From Microbacterium sp. ACRRU (lineage in GTDB: Bacteria > Actinomycetota > Actinomycetes > Actinomycetales > Microbacteriaceae), in assembly GCF_022346945.1 (NCBI RefSeq), contig NZ_JAKRNI010000004.1:1-64000 (forward strand): DNA of 64,000 nucleotides. Direction: 5' to 3'. Below are positions 10,235-20,642 of the stretch, in pieces (the first letter of the stretch is position 1; every line of letters begins with the position of its first letter). The notes below the pieces were generated by a model. The model saw nothing but the letters and a program-made list of their open reading frames with translations. It did no database searches and was not told the DNA's origin. Both the position numbers and the translations under genes were made by a program.

Positions 10235-10993
10235 CTACTCGTCGTTCTCGAGCTCGGCCTGCACCTCGGGGGTCAGGTCGAAGTTCGTGTAGACGTTCTG
10301 CACGTCGTCGCTGTCTTCCAGCGCGTCGATGAGGCGGAACACCTTGCGCGCGGTGTCGGCGTCGACCTCGACTTTGAGCGAGGGCACGAACTCCACGTCG
10401 GCGGAGTCGTATTCGATGCCGGCCTCCTGCAGCGCAGAGCGGACGGTCACGAGGTCGCTCGCCTCGGTGATGACGCCGAAGCCCTCGCCGTGCGGTTCGA
10501 CCTCTTCGGCGCCGGCTTCTAGGACCGCGAGCATGACGTCATCCTCGGTCGTTCCCTCGGAGGGGACGACGATGACGCCCTTGCGGCTGAAGTTGTACGC
10601 AACGCTCCCCGGGTCGGCGAGGGTGCCGCCGTTGCGGCTGAGCGCCGTACGGACCTCGGCGGCGGCGCGGTTCTTGTTGTCGGTCAGACACTCGATGAGG
10701 AACGCGACACCGTTGGGGCCGTAGCCCTCGTACATGATCGAGGAGTACTCGACGGCCTCGCCGCCGATGCCGGCGCCGCGCTTGATGGCGCGGTCGATGT
10801 TGTCTTTGGGGACCGAGGTCTTCTTGGCCTTGAGCACCGCGTCGAAGAGCGTCGGGTTGCCCTGGAGGTCCGGCCCGCCGAGCTTGGCGGCGACCTCGAT
10901 GTTCTTGATGAGCTTGGCCCACGACTTGGCGCGGCGGGCGTCGACGACCGCCTTCTTGTGCTTGGTCGTGGCCCATTTGGAGTGTCCGGACAT
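10235..10993 (-). CDS. YebC/PmpR family protein
   Basis: A 252-residue member of the YebC/TACO1 family. The start is set at the ATG that yields [15 protein letters not shown], the conserved N-terminus; the open frame extends upstream but lacks similarity. Later motifs include GKGAGIGG-like [15 protein letters not shown] and [19 protein letters not shown]. Family members have been described both as transcription factors and as helpers for translation of difficult peptide stretches. It lies between pdxT and ruvC in the same direction, an arrangement common in actinobacteria. Confidence 0.94.
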   Translation of the reverse strand: MSGHSKWATTKHKKAVVDARRAKSWAKLIKNIEVAAKLGGPDLQGNPTLFDAVLKAKKTSVPKDNIDRAIKRGAGIGGEAVEYSSIMYEGYGPNGVAFLIECLTDNKNRAAAEVRTALSRNGGTLADPGSVAYNFSRKGVIVVPSEGTTEDDVMLAVLEAGAEEVEPHGEGFGVITEASDLVTVRSALQEAGIEYDSADVEFVPSLKVEVDADTARKVFRLIDALEDSDDVQNVYTNFDLTPEVQAELENDE

Positions 10994-11003
10994 GGGTTCC
11001 AGT

Positions 11004-11624
11004 CTAGAACGAGGGCGCCGAGACCCCGACGTGATTGCGGACCCGGTGGAGGAACCGAGCGTGGAAGCGCGTCTCGCCGGTGGATTCGGGGTGGAACGAC
11101 AGCCCGAGCAGGTTGTTCTGCTCGACGGCGACGACCCGTCCATCGGGCAGGCTCGCGAGCGGGGTGGCATCCGGTCCCACCTCGGTCACCACGGGCGCAC
11201 GGATGAAGACGGCGTGGACCGGCGGATCGCCGAGGGCGGGGACGTCGAGGTCGGTCTCGAACGACTGCGTCTGGGAGCCGAAGGCATTGCGCCGGACACG
11301 CACGTCGAGGCCGCCGAAGGTCAGCTGACCCTCGATGGCGCCGTCGAGGCGGTCGGCCAGCAGGATGAGACCCGCGCACGTGCCGAGCACGGGCATGCCG
11401 TCGGCGATCGCCGCGCGGATCGGGTCGCGCAGGTCGAAGGCGCGGGAGAGCTTGTCGATCACGCTCGACTCGCCCCCGGGGAGGACGAGTCCGTCGACCT
11501 CGGCGAGTTCTGACGCCCGCCGCACGGGCCGAGCGTCGGCGCCCAGGTCAGCGAGCACGTGAAGGTGCTCGCGGACGTCGCCCTGAAGGGCGAGGACGCC
11601 GACGCGGGGGCTGTTACCAGCCAC
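11004..11624 (-). CDS. pdxT: Pyridoxal 5'-phosphate synthase glutaminase subunit PdxT
   Basis: A 206-residue class I glutaminase that releases ammonia from glutamine for the PdxS synthase. The nucleophile Cys is in [12 protein letters not shown] (~residues 84-95), the N-terminal [12 protein letters not shown] motif is present, and the catalytic His/Glu pair is in [13 protein letters not shown]. It starts with GTG and overlaps the pdxS stop by 11 bases, fitting the 12:12 PdxS:PdxT complex. Confidence 0.96.
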   Translation of the reverse strand: MAGNSPRVGVLALQGDVREHLHVLADLGADARPVRRASELAEVDGLVLPGGESSVIDKLSRAFDLRDPIRAAIADGMPVLGTCAGLILLADRLDGAIEGQLTFGGLDVRVRRNAFGSQTQSFETDLDVPALGDPPVHAVFIRAPVVTEVGPDATPLASLPDGRVVAVEQNNLLGLSFHPESTGETRFHARFLHRVRNHVGVSAPSF

Positions 11625-12498
11625 GCTCGGCCAGGCGGTGCGGTGCGGGCAGGTCGGCGACGTTGATGCCGACCATCGCCTCGCCGAGACCGCGCGAGGC
11701 CTCGGCGACGATCTTGGGGTCGTCGTGGAAGGTGGTGGCCTTCACGATCGCCGCCGCGCGCTGCGCCGGGTTGCCCGACTTGAAGATGCCCGAGCCGACG
11801 AAGACGCCGTCCGCGCCGAGCTGCATCATCATGGCGGCGTCGGCGGGGGTGGCCACTCCCCCGGCCGTGAAGAGCACCACGGGGAGCTTCCCGGTCTCGG
11901 CGATCTCGGCGACCAGCTCGTACGGTGCCTGCAGCTCCTTGGCGGCGACGTAGAGTTCGTCCTTCGTCTTGGCGCGCAGCGCGTTAATCTCGCCGGTGAT
12001 CGTGCGGATGTGCTTGGTCGCCTCGGAGACGTCGCCGGTGCCGGCTTCGCCCTTCGAGCGGATCATGGCCGCACCCTCGGTGATGCGGCGCAGGGCCTCG
12101 CCGAGGTTGGTGGCGCCGCACACGAACGGCACGGTGAAGTTCCACTTGTCGATGTGGTTGACGTAGTCGGCCGGCGAGAGGACCTCGGACTCGTCGATGT
12201 AGTCGACGCCGAGCTCCTGCAGGATCTGCGCCTCGACGAAGTGTCCGATGCGCGCCTTCGCCATCACCGGGATCGAGACGGATGCCACGATGTCGTCGAT
12301 CAGGTCGGGGTCGCTCATGCGCGCCACGCCGCCCTGGGCGCGGATGTCGGCGGGCACGCGCTCGAGCGCCATGACGGCGACGGCGCCGGCGTCCTCGGCG
12401 ATACGGGCTTGCTCTGCCGTGACGACGTCCATGATGACGCCGCCCTTGAGCATCTCGGCGAGTCCGCGCTTGACGCGGGAGGTTCCGGTGTCGGTCAT
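11614..12498 (-). CDS. pdxS: Pyridoxal 5'-phosphate synthase lyase subunit PdxS
   Basis: A 294-residue TIM-barrel synthase that makes PLP directly from ribose 5-phosphate, glyceraldehyde 3-phosphate and ammonia. Motifs include [30 protein letters not shown] with the substrate-binding Lys, and the [28 protein letters not shown] phosphate-binding region. The ATG at 12498 gives the usual N-terminus. It heads the pdxST pair and is divergent from the MocR regulator across 95 bases that hold a 7-4-7 inverted repeat. Confidence 0.97.
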   Translation of the reverse strand: MTDTGTSRVKRGLAEMLKGGVIMDVVTAEQARIAEDAGAVAVMALERVPADIRAQGGVARMSDPDLIDDIVASVSIPVMAKARIGHFVEAQILQELGVDYIDESEVLSPADYVNHIDKWNFTVPFVCGATNLGEALRRITEGAAMIRSKGEAGTGDVSEATKHIRTITGEINALRAKTKDELYVAAKELQAPYELVAEIAETGKLPVVLFTAGGVATPADAAMMMQLGADGVFVGSGIFKSGNPAQRAAAIVKATTFHDDPKIVAEASRGLGEAMVGINVADLPAPHRLAERGW

Positions 12499-12529
12499 TG
12501 TCGATTCCCTTCGCGCTTCGGGGCGCTTT

Positions 12530-12547
12530 GTTTGGCTTAGGCCAAAC
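12530..12547. promoter_or_regulatory. Inverted repeat between pdxS and mocR, possible operator
   Basis: Perfect 7-base arms GTTTGGC / GCCAAAC separated by TTAG, centred in the 95-base region between the two divergent starts. MocR-type PdxR proteins are known to control adjacent pdxST genes, so this is a plausible binding site. No binding data are implied. Confidence 0.45.
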
Positions 12548-12593
12548 CGTAGCATGACGCAGGACATAGGCTGGAGGAAGCGAAAGGGGGCGC

Positions 12594-13934
12594 ATGGCCG
12601 TCGACATCATCGGGCGCTCGGCATCCGAGATCGCCGCGAGTCTGCGCGAGCGCATCGAGCGCGGCCACCTCCAGGCCGGCGATGCGCTGCCGCCCGTGCG
12701 GGCGCTGGCGACGGAGCTCGGCGTCAACCGGAACACGGTCGTCGCGGCGTACCGCCTCCTCGCGCAAGCGGGGCTCGTCGTGGCGCGCGGGCGCGGTGGC
12801 ACACGGGTCGCGGGACACGCGCCCGTGGCGCAGGAGGGGTATGCCGCCGGGACGGTGCTGCGCGACGTCGGCACCGGAAACCCCGATCCGGCGCTCATCC
12901 CCGACCCGGCCGCGGCGCTCGCTCGCTCCGGTCGCCCCGTGCTGTACGGCGAGCCCGTCGTCGACCCCGGGCTCGAGGCGTGGGCGCGCGAATGGATGGC
13001 CGAGGGCCTTCCCTCCGGTGCCCCGCGCATCACCGTGACCAGCGGCGCGAGCGACGCGATCGAGCGCCTGCTCGCCCAGGCCCTGCAGCGCGAGGACGCC
13101 GTCGCGCTGGAAGACCCGTGCTTCCTCTCGGCCCTGCACACGGTGCGGCAGGGCGGCTACCGCGCGGTGCCGGTCGCGGTGGATGCCGAGGGCATGACCG
13201 TCGACGGGCTGCGTGCTGCGCTCGCGGACGGCGTCCGGGCGGTCATCTGCACGCCGCGCGCCCACAACCCCACCGGTGCGAGCCTCACCGCGGAGCGCGC
13301 CGCGCAGCTTCGGGCGGTGCTCGCCGACCATCCGTACGTGCTGGTGATCGAGGACGACCACTTCTCTCTGCTCTCACGGGCGCCGCTGCACTCCGTGATC
13401 GGCGAGACGCAGCAGCGGTGGGCGCGGATCCGGTCGGTGTCGAAGTTCCTCGGACCCGACATGTGCCTGGCCGTCGTGGCATCCGATGTCGAAACCGCCG
13501 AACGCCTCGCGCTGCGTCTCACCCCCGGCACGACGTGGGTGAGTCACATCCTGCAACGTCTGACGCTCGCTCTCGTCACCGACCCGGAAGTCCGTGCCGG
13601 TATCGACCGGGCGGCGGCGCACTACGCGCGACGCAACGACGCCTTCGCTGCGGCCCTGACCGCGCGCGGACTCCCTCTCGTCGTGGGCGATGGCCTGAAC
13701 CTGTGGGTGCCGCTCCCGGCACCGGCCGCCCAGGTGCGTGAAGACCTCATGCGGCGGGGGTGGCTCGTCCGCGACGGGGACCACTTCTTCCTCTCCCCCG
13801 AGGCCGCCGGCGACTACCTCCGTCTCACCGTGCATCAGCTCGACGATGCCGAGGCGGCGTCGCTCGCCGACGACCTCGCCAGCGCCGTGACCGCGCTCCG
13901 CCCGTCCGCACGAGGTGGGAGGATCGAGGGATGA
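12594..13934 (+). CDS. MocR-type regulator (GntR wHTH plus aminotransferase fold), probable PdxR
   Basis: A 446-residue fusion. Residues 1-~75 form a GntR-type winged helix ([35 protein letters not shown]). The rest is a fold-type I aminotransferase domain with the PLP-binding Lys at residue 284 in [10 protein letters not shown] and the Asn in [10 protein letters not shown]. MocR proteins sense PLP; those next to pdxST usually activate PLP synthesis. It is divergent from pdxS, and its stop overlaps the start of pyridoxal kinase by 4 bases (ATGA), which ties regulator and salvage together. A GAAAGGGGG lies ahead of the ATG. Confidence 0.9.
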   Translation: MAVDIIGRSASEIAASLRERIERGHLQAGDALPPVRALATELGVNRNTVVAAYRLLAQAGLVVARGRGGTRVAGHAPVAQEGYAAGTVLRDVGTGNPDPALIPDPAAALARSGRPVLYGEPVVDPGLEAWAREWMAEGLPSGAPRITVTSGASDAIERLLAQALQREDAVALEDPCFLSALHTVRQGGYRAVPVAVDAEGMTVDGLRAALADGVRAVICTPRAHNPTGASLTAERAAQLRAVLADHPYVLVIEDDHFSLLSRAPLHSVIGETQQRWARIRSVSKFLGPDMCLAVVASDVETAERLALRLTPGTTWVSHILQRLTLALVTDPEVRAGIDRAAAHYARRNDAFAAALTARGLPLVVGDGLNLWVPLPAPAAQVREDLMRRGWLVRDGDHFFLSPEAAGDYLRLTVHQLDDAEAASLADDLASAVTALRPSARGGRIEG

Positions 13935-14974
13935 AGGTGCTCTCGATCCAGTCCGCCGTCGCCTACGGCCACGTCGGAAACTCCGCCGCCGTCTTCCCGC
14001 TGCAGCGCATCGGGGTCGAGGTGCTGCCGGTGTACACGGTCAACTTCTCCAACCACACCGGGTACGGCGCGTGGCGAGGTCCGCTCATCTCTCCCGCCGA
14101 CGTCGCCGACGTCATCACGGGGATCGAAGAGCGCGGAGTCTTCGGCGACATCGACGTCGTGCTGTCGGGCTATCAGGGCGGCGAAGGCATCGCCGACGTG
14201 ATCATCGACACGGTGGCCCGAGTGAAGAAGGCGAATCCGGATGCCGTCTACGCGTGCGACCCCGTGATGGGCAATGCGAAGTCCGGATGCTTCGTCGCCC
14301 CGGCCATTCCCGAGCTGCTGCGAGAGCGCGTCGTCCCCGTCGCCGACATCATCACGCCCAACCAGTTCGAGCTGGGATTCCTCACCGGGACCGACCCGGG
14401 GAGCATCGCGTCGACCCTGGAGTCGGCTGACCTCGTCCGCGCGCGCGGGCCGCGCACGGTGCTGGTCACGAGCGTCGAGCGCCCCGACCGTGGGCCGGAC
14501 ACCATCGAGATGATGGTCGTCGACGACTCGGGTGCGTGGATCGTGCAGACCCCGCTCATCCCGATGAAGGCGAACGGCTCCGGAGACGTGACCGCTGCGT
14601 TGTTCACCGCGCACTTCCGTCGGACGGGGGATGCCGCCGACGCTCTCGCGCGCACCGCGTCGAGCGTGTTCGATCTGCTTTCGAACACGTACGAGTCCGG
14701 TTCCCGCGAGCTGCGGCTCGTCGAGTCGCAAGAGGCCTACGCGAACCCGCGCCTCGGTGGCGGGGAGTCAGCCGCCGTAGACCTCGGTGTAGGCGTCGAT
14801 CCACGCGTCGCCGTCGTCGGGGCACAGGAACGTCGTTCCGTAGACCATGAGGCTCGCGATCGGGGCTTCGGCCGCCGTGCGCTCGCTCCCCTGCAGTTCG
14901 GCGGGGACGAGCTGGGCGAAGATCGGCGAGGTGGCGACGTGGGCCTGCAGCGTGGTGGCATCCACCACGTGTGA
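13931..14974 (+). CDS. pdxY: Pyridoxal kinase PdxY with unusual C-terminal extension
   Basis: A ribokinase-fold kinase that phosphorylates pyridoxal in vitamin B6 salvage. The N-terminal IQSAVAYGHVGNSAAVFPLQ is the substrate-loop signature, YACDPVMGN is the mid motif, and MKANGSGDVTAALFTAHF holds the anion hole and catalytic Asp. The recognisable domain ends near ANPRLGG (~residue 278), normal for PdxY. The frame stays open for another ~69 residues to 14974, giving 347 residues in all, and runs 207 bases antisense into the lipoprotein gene. That tail has no recognisable fold; the stop may have been lost, or a frameshift may exist. It is translationally coupled to the MocR gene. Confidence 0.88.
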   Translation: MKVLSIQSAVAYGHVGNSAAVFPLQRIGVEVLPVYTVNFSNHTGYGAWRGPLISPADVADVITGIEERGVFGDIDVVLSGYQGGEGIADVIIDTVARVKKANPDAVYACDPVMGNAKSGCFVAPAIPELLRERVVPVADIITPNQFELGFLTGTDPGSIASTLESADLVRARGPRTVLVTSVERPDRGPDTIEMMVVDDSGAWIVQTPLIPMKANGSGDVTAALFTAHFRRTGDAADALARTASSVFDLLSNTYESGSRELRLVESQEAYANPRLGGGESAAVDLGVGVDPRVAVVGAQERRSVDHEARDRGFGRRALAPLQFGGDELGEDRRGGDVGLQRGGIHHV

Positions 14975-15379
14975 ACTGAGGATCGCCGTCTCGCACGCAT
15001 CCGCGACGAGGGCGAGCGAAAGGCTCTCGTCCTGAGCCGTCCACTCCGCGCCCTGCTCCTGGGCGTAGGCCTTCTGCTCGTCGATGAACTGCTTCTGCGC
15101 GGGAGTGACCGCGACCAGCGGGGTGCCGTCCAGGGGAAGCTGCTGTTCTTCGAAGAAGCGCTCGCGCTCGGCGAACGGGTTGTCGAGGTCGTCGCCCGTG
15201 CCCGGGCTCGTCGGGTCGTCCGGCAGCGGCGCGGGGTCGGATGGTTCGGCCGGTGCGGTGAGCGGCGCGCCTGCTGCATCGGGTCCGAGCGGGCTCGGGA
15301 GCCGGATGCATCCGGTTGTCGTGCCGAGCGCCGCGACGAGGACGAGGGAGAGGGCGAGGGGACGCAGGCGAGCCTTCAT
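14768..15379 (-). CDS. Putative secreted lipoprotein of unknown function
   Basis: A 203-residue protein with a lipoprotein signal: a basic start (MKARLRPL), a hydrophobic core and a cysteine at residue 24 in LGTTTGC, predicted to be lipidated and anchored outside the membrane. A Pro/Asp/Ala-rich linker (~30-70) follows, then a helical region with DACETA and a final FLCPDDGDAW segment; two non-lipobox cysteines may form a disulfide. I do not recognise a named family. Its 3' end overlaps the open-frame tail of pdxY on the other strand. Confidence 0.7.
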   Translation of the reverse strand: MKARLRPLALSLVLVAALGTTTGCIRLPSPLGPDAAGAPLTAPAEPSDPAPLPDDPTSPGTGDDLDNPFAERERFFEEQQLPLDGTPLVAVTPAQKQFIDEQKAYAQEQGAEWTAQDESLSLALVADACETAILSSHVVDATTLQAHVATSPIFAQLVPAELQGSERTAAEAPIASLMVYGTTFLCPDDGDAWIDAYTEVYGG

Positions 15380-15433
15380 CTCCTCACCGTAGCGTCGTGG
15401 GACGCGACCCCGGGTGGGCTTGCAGTCGACTCG

Positions 15434-16000
15434 TCAGGCGTCCCAGGCTTCGGCCACGGCGCGGCGGACGTCTCCGAGAAGCTGCGGGAGGGCCTTGGTC
15501 TTGGCGATGATCGGGAAGAAGTTGGCATCCGACGCCCACCGCGGAACGATGTGCTGGTGCAGATGAGCGTCGACGCCGGCGCCGGCGATCGCCCCCTGGT
15601 TCATGCCCAGGTTGAAGCCGTCACAGCGCGACACCGCCCTCAGCACGCGCATCCCCTGCTGCGTGAGGGCGCCGATTTCGGCGACCTCTTCCTCGGTGGC
15701 CTGGTCGTACGTCGCGATGTGGCGGTACGGGCACACGAGCAGGTGCCCGGAGTTGTACGGGAACAGATTCAGCAGAACGTAGGCGGTCGTCCCACGCGCG
15801 ACGATCAGCCCGTCCTCATCGGATTTGCCCGGAGCGGCGCAGAACGGGCAGTTCTGCTCCATCGGCTCGCGTCCGGCCTGGATGTAGGCCATGCGGTGCG
15901 GGGTCCACAGCCGCTGGAACTCGTCCGGCACGCCCGGGAGCTCCGCGGCCGCGATGATCTCGGCATCGCCGGCCGCGGAGGCATCCTGGTCGGTCGTCAC
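15434..16000 (-). CDS. HIT family hydrolase
   Basis: A 188-residue histidine-triad protein. The triad is [10 protein letters not shown] (~residues 139-148), preceded by [14 protein letters not shown]. An N-terminal NCPFC (C-x2-C) suggests a zinc site, as in the actinobacterial Ap4A phosphorylase-like branch. These enzymes act on nucleoside phosphate-linked substrates; the exact one cannot be told. The GTG start overlaps the thrS stop by 4 bases (GTGA), so it is coupled to thrS. Confidence 0.9.
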   Translation of the reverse strand: MTTDQDASAAGDAEIIAAAELPGVPDEFQRLWTPHRMAYIQAGREPMEQNCPFCAAPGKSDEDGLIVARGTTAYVLLNLFPYNSGHLLVCPYRHIATYDQATEEEVAEIGALTQQGMRVLRAVSRCDGFNLGMNQGAIAGAGVDAHLHQHIVPRWASDANFFPIIAKTKALPQLLGDVRRAVAEAWDA

Positions 16001-18006
16001 GCGAGGTCCTCGGCCGTGTCGACGAGCGTCCGCGCCGCGATCGCTCCGGTGATGCGGGCGATGGCCTCATCGACCGGGATGCCGTTGAGCTGCGTGCCGT
16101 CGCGGAACCGGAACGACACCGTGCCTCCCGCGCGGTCGGCCTCGCCCGCGATGAGCTGGAGCGGAACTTTCTGCGTGGTGTGCGTGCGGATCTTCTTCTG
16201 CATGCGGTCGTCGCTGTGGTCGACCTCAGCGCGCACGCCCTTGGTGCGCAGTTCCGCGACGATGCCGTCGAGGTACTCGCCGTACTCCGCCGCCACCGGG
16301 ACGGCCACCACCTGCACGGGCGAGAGCCACACGGGGAACGCGCCGGCGTAGTGCTCGAGCAGGATGGCGAAGAAGCGCTCGACCGAGCCGAACAGCGCGC
16401 GGTGGATCATCACGGGGCGGTGCTTCTCACCATCGGGCCCCGTGTACTCCAGCTCGAAGCGTTCGGGCTGGTTGAAGTCGAGCTGGATCGTCGACATCTG
16501 CCACGTCCGGCCGATCGCGTCGCGCGCCTGCACGGAGATCTTCGGGCCGTAGAACGCCGCGCCGCCCGGGTCGGGCACGAGCTCGAGGCCGGAGGCCTCG
16601 GCCACCTCGCGGAGGGTGTCGGTCGCCTCGGTCCACAGGGCGTCGTCACCGATGAACTTCGGGTTTCCCTCTTCCTTCGTCGACAGCTCGAGGTAGAAGT
16701 CGTTCAGCCCGTAGTCGCGAAGGGTCTGCAGCACGAAGTCGAGGCTGTGCGTGAGTTCCGCCTTCACCTGGTCGGCGGTGACGTAGATGTGGGTGTCGTC
16801 CTGCGTCATCCCGCGCACACGAGTGAGACCCGCGAGCGTTCCGCTTTTCTCGTAGCGGTAGACCGAACCGAACTCGCTCAGGCGCAGCGGCAGCTCGCGG
16901 TAGCTGCGTCCGCGCGAGCGGAAGATGAGGTTGTGGAACGGGCAGTTCATGGGCTTCAGGTAGTACTCCTGGCCCTCGCGTGACACGTGCCCGTCGGCAT
17001 CCACCACCTCGTCGAGCACCATCGGGGGGTACATGCCATCGGCGTACCACTGCAGGTGGCCGCTGGTCATGAACAGGTCGCCCTTCGTGATGTGGGGCGT
17101 GTTCACCACCTGGTAGCCGCTGGCGAGCAGGCGCTCACGCATGTAGCGCTCGATCTCGTACCGGATGATGCCGCCCTTGGGGTGGAACACCGAGAGGCCC
17201 GGGCCGATCTCCTCGGGGAACGAGAAGAGGTCGAGGTCCTTCCCGAGCTTGCGGTGGTCGCGCTTGGCGGCCTCCTCGAGACGGTGCTGGTAGGCGCGCA
17301 GGTCGTCCTTGGTCGCCCACGCGGTGCCGTAGATGCGCTGCAGCTGAGGGTTCTTCTCGCTGCCGCGCCAGTACGCGCCGGCGACGCGGGTGAGGTCCCA
17401 GCCGTTGCCGACGAGGCGCGTGCCGGGGACGTGCGGGCCTCGGCAGAGGTCTTTCCACGCCGTCTCGCCGTCGCGGTTGACGTTGTCGTAGATCGTCAGC
17501 TCGCCCGCACCCACTTCGACGCTCGCGCCCTCGGCGGCCTCAACGGAGCCGCCCTTCAGGCCGATGAGCTCGAGCTTGAACGGCTCGTCGACGAGTTCCG
17601 CGCGCGCCTCGTCGTCGGTGACCACGCGGCGGACGAACCGCTGGTTCTCGCGGACGATGCGCTCCATCTCCTTCTTGATGACCTTGAGGTCTTCCGGAGT
17701 GAACGGGTCGTCGACCTGGAAGTCGTAGTAGAACCCGTCGGTGACGGGCGGGCCGATGCCGAGGTTCGCCTGCGGCTTGACACGCTGCACCGCTTGGGCG
17801 AGCACGTGCGCCGTCGAGTGCCGCAGGATCGAGAGGCCATCGGCGCTGTCGATCGTGACCGGCTCGACCTCGTCGTCGGCCGTGACGGTCGTGGCGAGGT
17901 CTTTCAGCTCACCGTTCACGCGCAGGGCGACGACCGAACGGTCGGGGAAGAGGGCGAAGCCGTCGGCGGGATAGGTCTGCTCCGACGGCAGGGCGGCATC
18001 AGTCAA
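15997..18006 (-). CDS. thrS: Threonine--tRNA ligase
   Basis: A 669-residue class II synthetase that charges tRNA-Thr. It has an N-terminal TGS-like segment ([11 protein letters not shown]), the editing domain with [12 protein letters not shown], motif 2 ([23 protein letters not shown] region) and motif 3 with [18 protein letters not shown], then the anticodon-binding domain. The only sensible start is TTG at 18006, which has CAGGAG seven bases upstream and gives the expected N-terminus; the longer open frame has no similarity. The length matches the family. Confidence 0.95.
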   Translation of the reverse strand: MTDAALPSEQTYPADGFALFPDRSVVALRVNGELKDLATTVTADDEVEPVTIDSADGLSILRHSTAHVLAQAVQRVKPQANLGIGPPVTDGFYYDFQVDDPFTPEDLKVIKKEMERIVRENQRFVRRVVTDDEARAELVDEPFKLELIGLKGGSVEAAEGASVEVGAGELTIYDNVNRDGETAWKDLCRGPHVPGTRLVGNGWDLTRVAGAYWRGSEKNPQLQRIYGTAWATKDDLRAYQHRLEEAAKRDHRKLGKDLDLFSFPEEIGPGLSVFHPKGGIIRYEIERYMRERLLASGYQVVNTPHITKGDLFMTSGHLQWYADGMYPPMVLDEVVDADGHVSREGQEYYLKPMNCPFHNLIFRSRGRSYRELPLRLSEFGSVYRYEKSGTLAGLTRVRGMTQDDTHIYVTADQVKAELTHSLDFVLQTLRDYGLNDFYLELSTKEEGNPKFIGDDALWTEATDTLREVAEASGLELVPDPGGAAFYGPKISVQARDAIGRTWQMSTIQLDFNQPERFELEYTGPDGEKHRPVMIHRALFGSVERFFAILLEHYAGAFPVWLSPVQVVAVPVAAEYGEYLDGIVAELRTKGVRAEVDHSDDRMQKKIRTHTTQKVPLQLIAGEADRAGGTVSFRFRDGTQLNGIPVDEAIARITGAIAARTLVDTAEDLA

Positions 18007-18087
18007 GGCGGTCTCCTGGATGGGTCGGTTCCAGGCTACCCGCCGGGCGTGACCTCGACGGCACGCCCGGTGCCCCATAGTGGAGCG

Positions 18088-19239
18088 GTGACTCTGGCCA
18101 TCATCGGCGGCGTGCTGTGGCTCCTCGGCATCGTCGCTCTCGCTGTCGGCATCCTCCCCGGCGACGAGGCCCTCGCCGTCGCCGACCGCGTGTGGCCCAT
18201 CCTGCTGTTCGTCGTCGCCGTGACGATCGTGGCGGAACTGGCATCCAAGGCGGGGCTCTTCGACGTCGTCGCTGCACGCCTCGCGCGGCTCGCGCGGGGC
18301 CGGACCGTGTGGCTGTGGGTGCTGGTGCTGGCCTTGGCCACGGTGGCGACGGCCTTCCTGTCCCTGGACACCACCGCCGTCCTGTTGACACCGGTCGTGG
18401 TGGCGATGGCGGTCACCCGGAAGCTCGATCCCCTCCCCTTCGCGTTCGTCACGGTCGTGCTCGCCAACACGGCCTCTCTCGTGCTGCCCGTGTCGAACCT
18501 GACCAATCTGCTGGCCTCCGACGCGCTGGGCGGACACGACCCCATCGCGTTCCTCACCCTCCTCGGGCCGTCGGCGCTCATCGCGATCGCGGTATCGGTC
18601 GCGGTCCTCACGGCCGTGTTCCTGCGGAAGCTGCCGCGAACCTACCCGGATGCCACGGCCCCCGCCGTCGCGGATCCGGTGCTGCTGCGCGTCTCCGCGG
18701 TCGTCACGGTCGCGCTGCTCCCGCTCCTGGTGATCGGACTGGAACCCTGGATGCCAGCACTCGCGGCCGCCGTCGTGCTCATCGTCGTGTTCGCGTGGCG
18801 TGCACCGCGGGCCCTTGGCATCCGTCTCGTCCCCTGGTCGCTCCTGGTGTTCGCGGGGGGTCTGTTCCTCGCGGTGGGGGCTCTCGAGGCCGTCGGTATC
18901 GGGCGGGTGACCTCGGTGCTCGCCGGGTCCGGCGACGACCTCGTCTCGCTGTGGCAGCTCGCCGGTGTCGGCGCCCTCGCGGCGAACGGCATCAACAACC
19001 TGCCCGCCTACTTGGCGATGGAATCGGTGGCCGGCTCGCCCGTGCGGCTCGCCGCCCTTCTCATCGGTGTGAATGCCGGGCCGATCGTGACCCCGTGGGC
19101 CTCGCTCGCCACGCTGCTGTGGCATGACCGTCTGGTGGCGGCGGGCGTTCGGGTGCGCTGGAGTCGTTTCGTGCTCATCGGCGCGGTGATCGCCCCGCTC
19201 ATCCTCGTTCTCGCGGTGCTCCCGTTGGCCGCGGGATAG
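18088..19239 (+). CDS. SLC13/ArsB-type membrane transporter
   Basis: A 383-residue polytopic membrane protein with about ten hydrophobic segments. It belongs to the ion-transporter superfamily (SLC13/ArsB/NhaD-like): conserved [16 protein letters not shown] and [17 protein letters not shown] in the first half, and [13 protein letters not shown] with [17 protein letters not shown] in the second, the duplicated substrate-loop pattern. The substrate (arsenite, dicarboxylate, sulfate or other anion) cannot be told; there is no arsR or arsC nearby. The start is taken at GTG 18088, where GGAG sits only two bases upstream, so the exact start is uncertain. It ends one base before the next convergent gene. 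Confidence 0.82.
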   Translation: MTLAIIGGVLWLLGIVALAVGILPGDEALAVADRVWPILLFVVAVTIVAELASKAGLFDVVAARLARLARGRTVWLWVLVLALATVATAFLSLDTTAVLLTPVVVAMAVTRKLDPLPFAFVTVVLANTASLVLPVSNLTNLLASDALGGHDPIAFLTLLGPSALIAIAVSVAVLTAVFLRKLPRTYPDATAPAVADPVLLRVSAVVTVALLPLLVIGLEPWMPALAAAVVLIVVFAWRAPRALGIRLVPWSLLVFAGGLFLAVGALEAVGIGRVTSVLAGSGDDLVSLWQLAGVGALAANGINNLPAYLAMESVAGSPVRLAALLIGVNAGPIVTPWASLATLLWHDRLVAAGVRVRWSRFVLIGAVIAPLILVLAVLPLAAG

Positions 19240-19240
19240 C

Positions 19241-19633
19241 TCAGCTCTCGTACGCCCGTGCCCACGCCCGGCGCGGCTCGATCACCCACGCGGCCAGGCC
19301 TTCGCGCATCGGGTAGGGGCGACCGGTGTACACACGCGCGACGTGATCGACGATGGGGAGGGCGTCATCGCCCTCTCGCCGTTCGACCGCGACGCCGCGC
19401 ACGAATGCCATCGCGAACGGGTCGTCTACGGCGGTCACGGAGACGGCGACCCGCGGATCGCGGCGCAGGTTCTTATCCTTCAGCGCGTCGATCTCGGTGA
19501 AGAAGACGAGGCGCTCGCCTTCGACGGCGATCCACACCGGCACAGAGTGCGGAGAACCGTCGCTCATCAGGGTCGACAGATGGGCGACCGCTGTGGACTC
19601 GAAGAAGGGCCGCGCCGCGTTCCAATTCGTCAT
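19241..19633 (-). CDS. Pyridoxamine 5'-phosphate oxidase-fold (PPOX class) protein
   Basis: A 130-residue split-barrel flavin/F420-type protein. The family pattern is clear: [19 protein letters not shown] near the N-terminus, [17 protein letters not shown], then [17 protein letters not shown] and the C-terminal Y-x-G-x-P-Y. Such proteins bind FMN or coenzyme F420 and reduce diverse substrates; the cofactor is not evident here. ATG 19633 is preferred because it gives the usual N-terminus; ATG 19666 and GTG 19642 are alternatives. Confidence 0.8.
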   Translation of the reverse strand: MTNWNAARPFFESTAVAHLSTLMSDGSPHSVPVWIAVEGERLVFFTEIDALKDKNLRRDPRVAVSVTAVDDPFAMAFVRGVAVERREGDDALPIVDHVARVYTGRPYPMREGLAAWVIEPRRAWARAYES

Positions 19634-19677
19634 GACCTCCACAACACGAGAACGCGACGTGCGCATTCCCCGCAGTG

Positions 19678-20067
19678 TCAGCTGTGGGCGGGCTCGGGCA
19701 CCGGGGCGTTCGGGTTGGGAACCTCGCGGAACACCATCTCTTCACGCGGGCCCGCCTCGCGCGGAGTGTGGTCATCCGGCTCGGGCACAACATAGAGACC
19801 TCGCCCGGAGTTGGCGTTGTAGGTCAGGGCCTGCAACCACGCGTTGCTCAACTGCGGGTTCCGACTGCCGTGGTACTTGAACACGAGGGAAACGTGCGGA
19901 TGGACGTAGACCGTCGTCCGGCCTCCCCCGATGCTGATGTCGTCTTTCCACGTGAAGGGAAAACTCTCGCCACGGCGAACCTTCGCCATGATCACCGCCT
20001 GCAGATGCGCGAGAAGGCGATCCTCGAATTCCACCTTGATGTTGCCGTCGTACACGAACTTGCCCAT
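19678..20067 (-). CDS. DUF7882 family protein (often mislabelled DNA ligase-associated)
   Basis: A 129-residue protein matching a small family seen throughout Microbacteriaceae: MGKFVYDG at the start, LLAHLQAVIMAKVRRGESF, FTWKDD and a strand-rich TTVYVHPHVSLVFKYHG segment, with a Pro-rich tail. Databases often call relatives ATP-dependent DNA ligase, but no nucleotidyltransferase motif (KxDG) is present. The AGGAGG ribosome site sits just before the ATG. Function unknown. A 161-base leader separates it from the PPOX gene upstream. Confidence 0.7.
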   Translation of the reverse strand: MGKFVYDGNIKVEFEDRLLAHLQAVIMAKVRRGESFPFTWKDDISIGGGRTTVYVHPHVSLVFKYHGSRNPQLSNAWLQALTYNANSGRGLYVVPEPDDHTPREAGPREEMVFREVPNPNAPVPEPAHS

Positions 20068-20228
20068 GGAAACCTCCTGGGGACAGCCCGGCCGCGCATT
20101 CCTGACAAGAATGGGGACGCGGGTTCCGGGGGTGTCACCGCTCGGTGCCCACGCTCTCGCGCTCCCTCACCGAGCGCAAACCCTCTTGCGTCGAGTGCGT
20201 TTGGCGGGTATGGCCATATCGCGCAGCG

Positions 20229-20642
20229 TCAGCTCGCGCGCGAGATGCGAAGGATCACACGGTCGCCCGGGCGCCGTTGGACGCGGCGGACCAGCGCCTC
20301 GAAACCGAGGATGGCGCGGAACTGCCACCCGTATTTGCGCCGCAGGGCGGCATCGGCGCGCGAGTCCTCGGTGCTCGGGCCGGCGACCCGCGCGTGAGCG
20401 TGCACGGTGATGGCATCCGGTTCGACCGCGCCCATGCGCGAGCACGGACGCAGGACGACGCGACCGTCGTGGCGAAGACGCTTGACCTTGCCCGTGTTGC
20501 GCTCGCTGGTCACCACGAGCTCGTCTCCCTCTCGCGCGATCCACACCGGCGTAGCGACCTCGGCGCCACTGCGTCGGAAGGTGGTGAGCGAGACGAAGGG
20601 GGCGGATGCGATTTCACGCCAGTGCGTATCGGGGACGGTCAT
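20229..20642 (-). CDS. PPOX class (F420-type) oxidoreductase family protein
   Basis: A 137-residue split-barrel protein different from the one at 19241. FVSLTTFRRSGAEVATPVWI followed by GDELVVTSERNTGKVKRLRHDGRVVLRPC is the pattern of the F420-dependent PPOX branch (the Lys/Arg run contacts the deazaflavin phosphate in characterised members). The C-terminal helix and DRVILRIS strand are complete. The substrate is unknown. A cofE-like gene at 51022 gives weak support for F420 use in this organism. Confidence 0.8.
   Translation of the reverse strand: MTVPDTHWREIASAPFVSLTTFRRSGAEVATPVWIAREGDELVVTSERNTGKVKRLRHDGRVVLRPCSRMGAVEPDAITVHAHARVAGPSTEDSRADAALRRKYGWQFRAILGFEALVRRVQRRPGDRVILRISRAS

Noticed and set aside
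15997-18087. T-box riboswitch before thrS
   Set aside because: The leader between thrS and the divergent transporter is only 81 bases and lacks T-box sequence elements.
18007-19125. Long N-terminal extension of thrS
   Set aside because: The extension lies opposite the SLC13-type gene, is Arg/His/Gln-rich and non-homologous; TTG 18006 has a proper ribosome site and family N-terminus.
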